Under the pieces are notes generated by a model. It did no database searches. It was given only the letters and a program-made list of their open reading frames with translations, and was not told the origin of the DNA. Of a stretch of 5,675 nt of DNA, positions 5,547-5,675 are shown one piece after another (the stretch's first letter is position 1; each line of letters starts with the position of its first letter). This DNA is from Dehalococcoidia bacterium. Its GTDB lineage: Bacteria > Chloroflexota > Dehalococcoidia > GIF9 > AB-539-J10. Made by a program: the position numbers and the translations under genes. The stretch spans positions 1 to 5,675 of the forward strand of contig PWUO01000248.1 in assembly GCA_003562555.1 (NCBI GenBank), read 5' to 3'.

Positions 5547-5675
5547 TCATTTCTCATCCCCTGATTGAAGGGTGTTTCCATAGAGCAGACCAAACCGGCG
5601 CGCGGCGTCCTGTTGCATTGTCTTCCCAAGGTGTCCGTACACGTCCAGTGTGAACGCGGCACTCGCGTGGCCGAG
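5547..5675 (-). CDS. tyrosine recombinase / phage-type integrase, C-terminal end
   Basis: The minus strand encodes the last 42 residues of a site-specific tyrosine recombinase, ending at TGA (5547-5549); the rest lies beyond the right edge. The fragment opens with LGHASAAFTLDVYGH, the conserved C-terminal box of the family. The His of LGH (codon 5667-5669) matches the late catalytic His (H333 of lambda Int). The Tyr of VYGH (codon 5637-5639), ten residues on, is the expected DNA-cleaving nucleophile. The tail, including MQQDAARRFGLLYG, resembles the final helix of integrases from phages and integrative elements. The protein would catalyse integration and excision of an element at the adjacent tRNA-Lys gene, 61 bp away, toward whose 3' end it points. 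With both late catalytic residues present, this end looks intact; whether the full gene is intact cannot be seen here. Confidence 0.88.
   Translation of the reverse strand, partial: LGHASAAFTLDVYGHLGKTMQQDAARRFGLLYGNTLQSGDEK

Noticed and set aside
1..5675. CRISPR array, insertion sequence or toxin-antitoxin pair
   Set aside because: No regularly spaced direct repeats, no transposase motif or terminal inverted repeats, and no small overlapping gene pair are visible on either strand.

Overview
This 5.7 kb window looks like bacterial chromosomal DNA, G+C-rich in the third codon positions, with compact genes and Shine-Dalgarno sites on most of them. The gene set fits Chloroflexota best: an archaeal-type dUTPase-like enzyme, a small two-helix membrane protein resembling DUF5671, and a full-length UPF0182 membrane protein. 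UPF0182 also occurs in Actinobacteria, Cyanobacteria and some Firmicutes, so this placement is an inference of low to moderate confidence. Most of the window is ordinary housekeeping or conserved-hypothetical sequence. The right end is the border of an apparent integrated element.

Layout: (1) 1-305 (+) is the 3' end of a dUTPase/dCTP deaminase-fold gene. (2) 425-868 (-) is a small membrane protein convergent with it. (3) 869-1070 is a divergent promoter region with a candidate promoter for each neighbour and a 7-bp dyad at the predicted start of the rightward transcript. (4) 1071-3848 (+) is a 925-residue UPF0182 protein, with seven N-terminal membrane helices and a large extracytoplasmic domain. 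(5) 3861-3893 is a GC-rich hairpin between convergent genes. (6) 3901-4821 (-) is an unrecognised 306-residue protein with membrane helices, a disordered charged tail and a terminal amphipathic helix. (7) 4822-5113 is non-coding and ends in a perfect consensus promoter (TTGACA-17-TATAAT). (8) 5114-5398 (+) is an unrecognised 94-residue protein that appears to be translated from a nearly leaderless message. (9) 5413-5485 (+) is tRNA-Lys(UUU), 14 nt downstream and probably on the same transcript, followed by a small hairpin and T-run. (10) 5547-5675 (-) is the C-terminal end of a tyrosine recombinase, 61 bp from the tRNA 3' end.

The right-hand end is the most informative part. A tyrosine integrase pointing at the 3' end of a tRNA gene is the standard arrangement of an integrative element at its tRNA attachment site, so an element probably extends rightward beyond the window. 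The tRNA has a G1-U72 wobble at the top of its acceptor stem. Two 9-bp direct repeats one helical turn apart lie between tRNA and integrase. I see no CRISPR array, transposon or toxin-antitoxin pair. I also see no convincing new multi-gene system inside this window; if there is one, it would lie to the right, inside the element.
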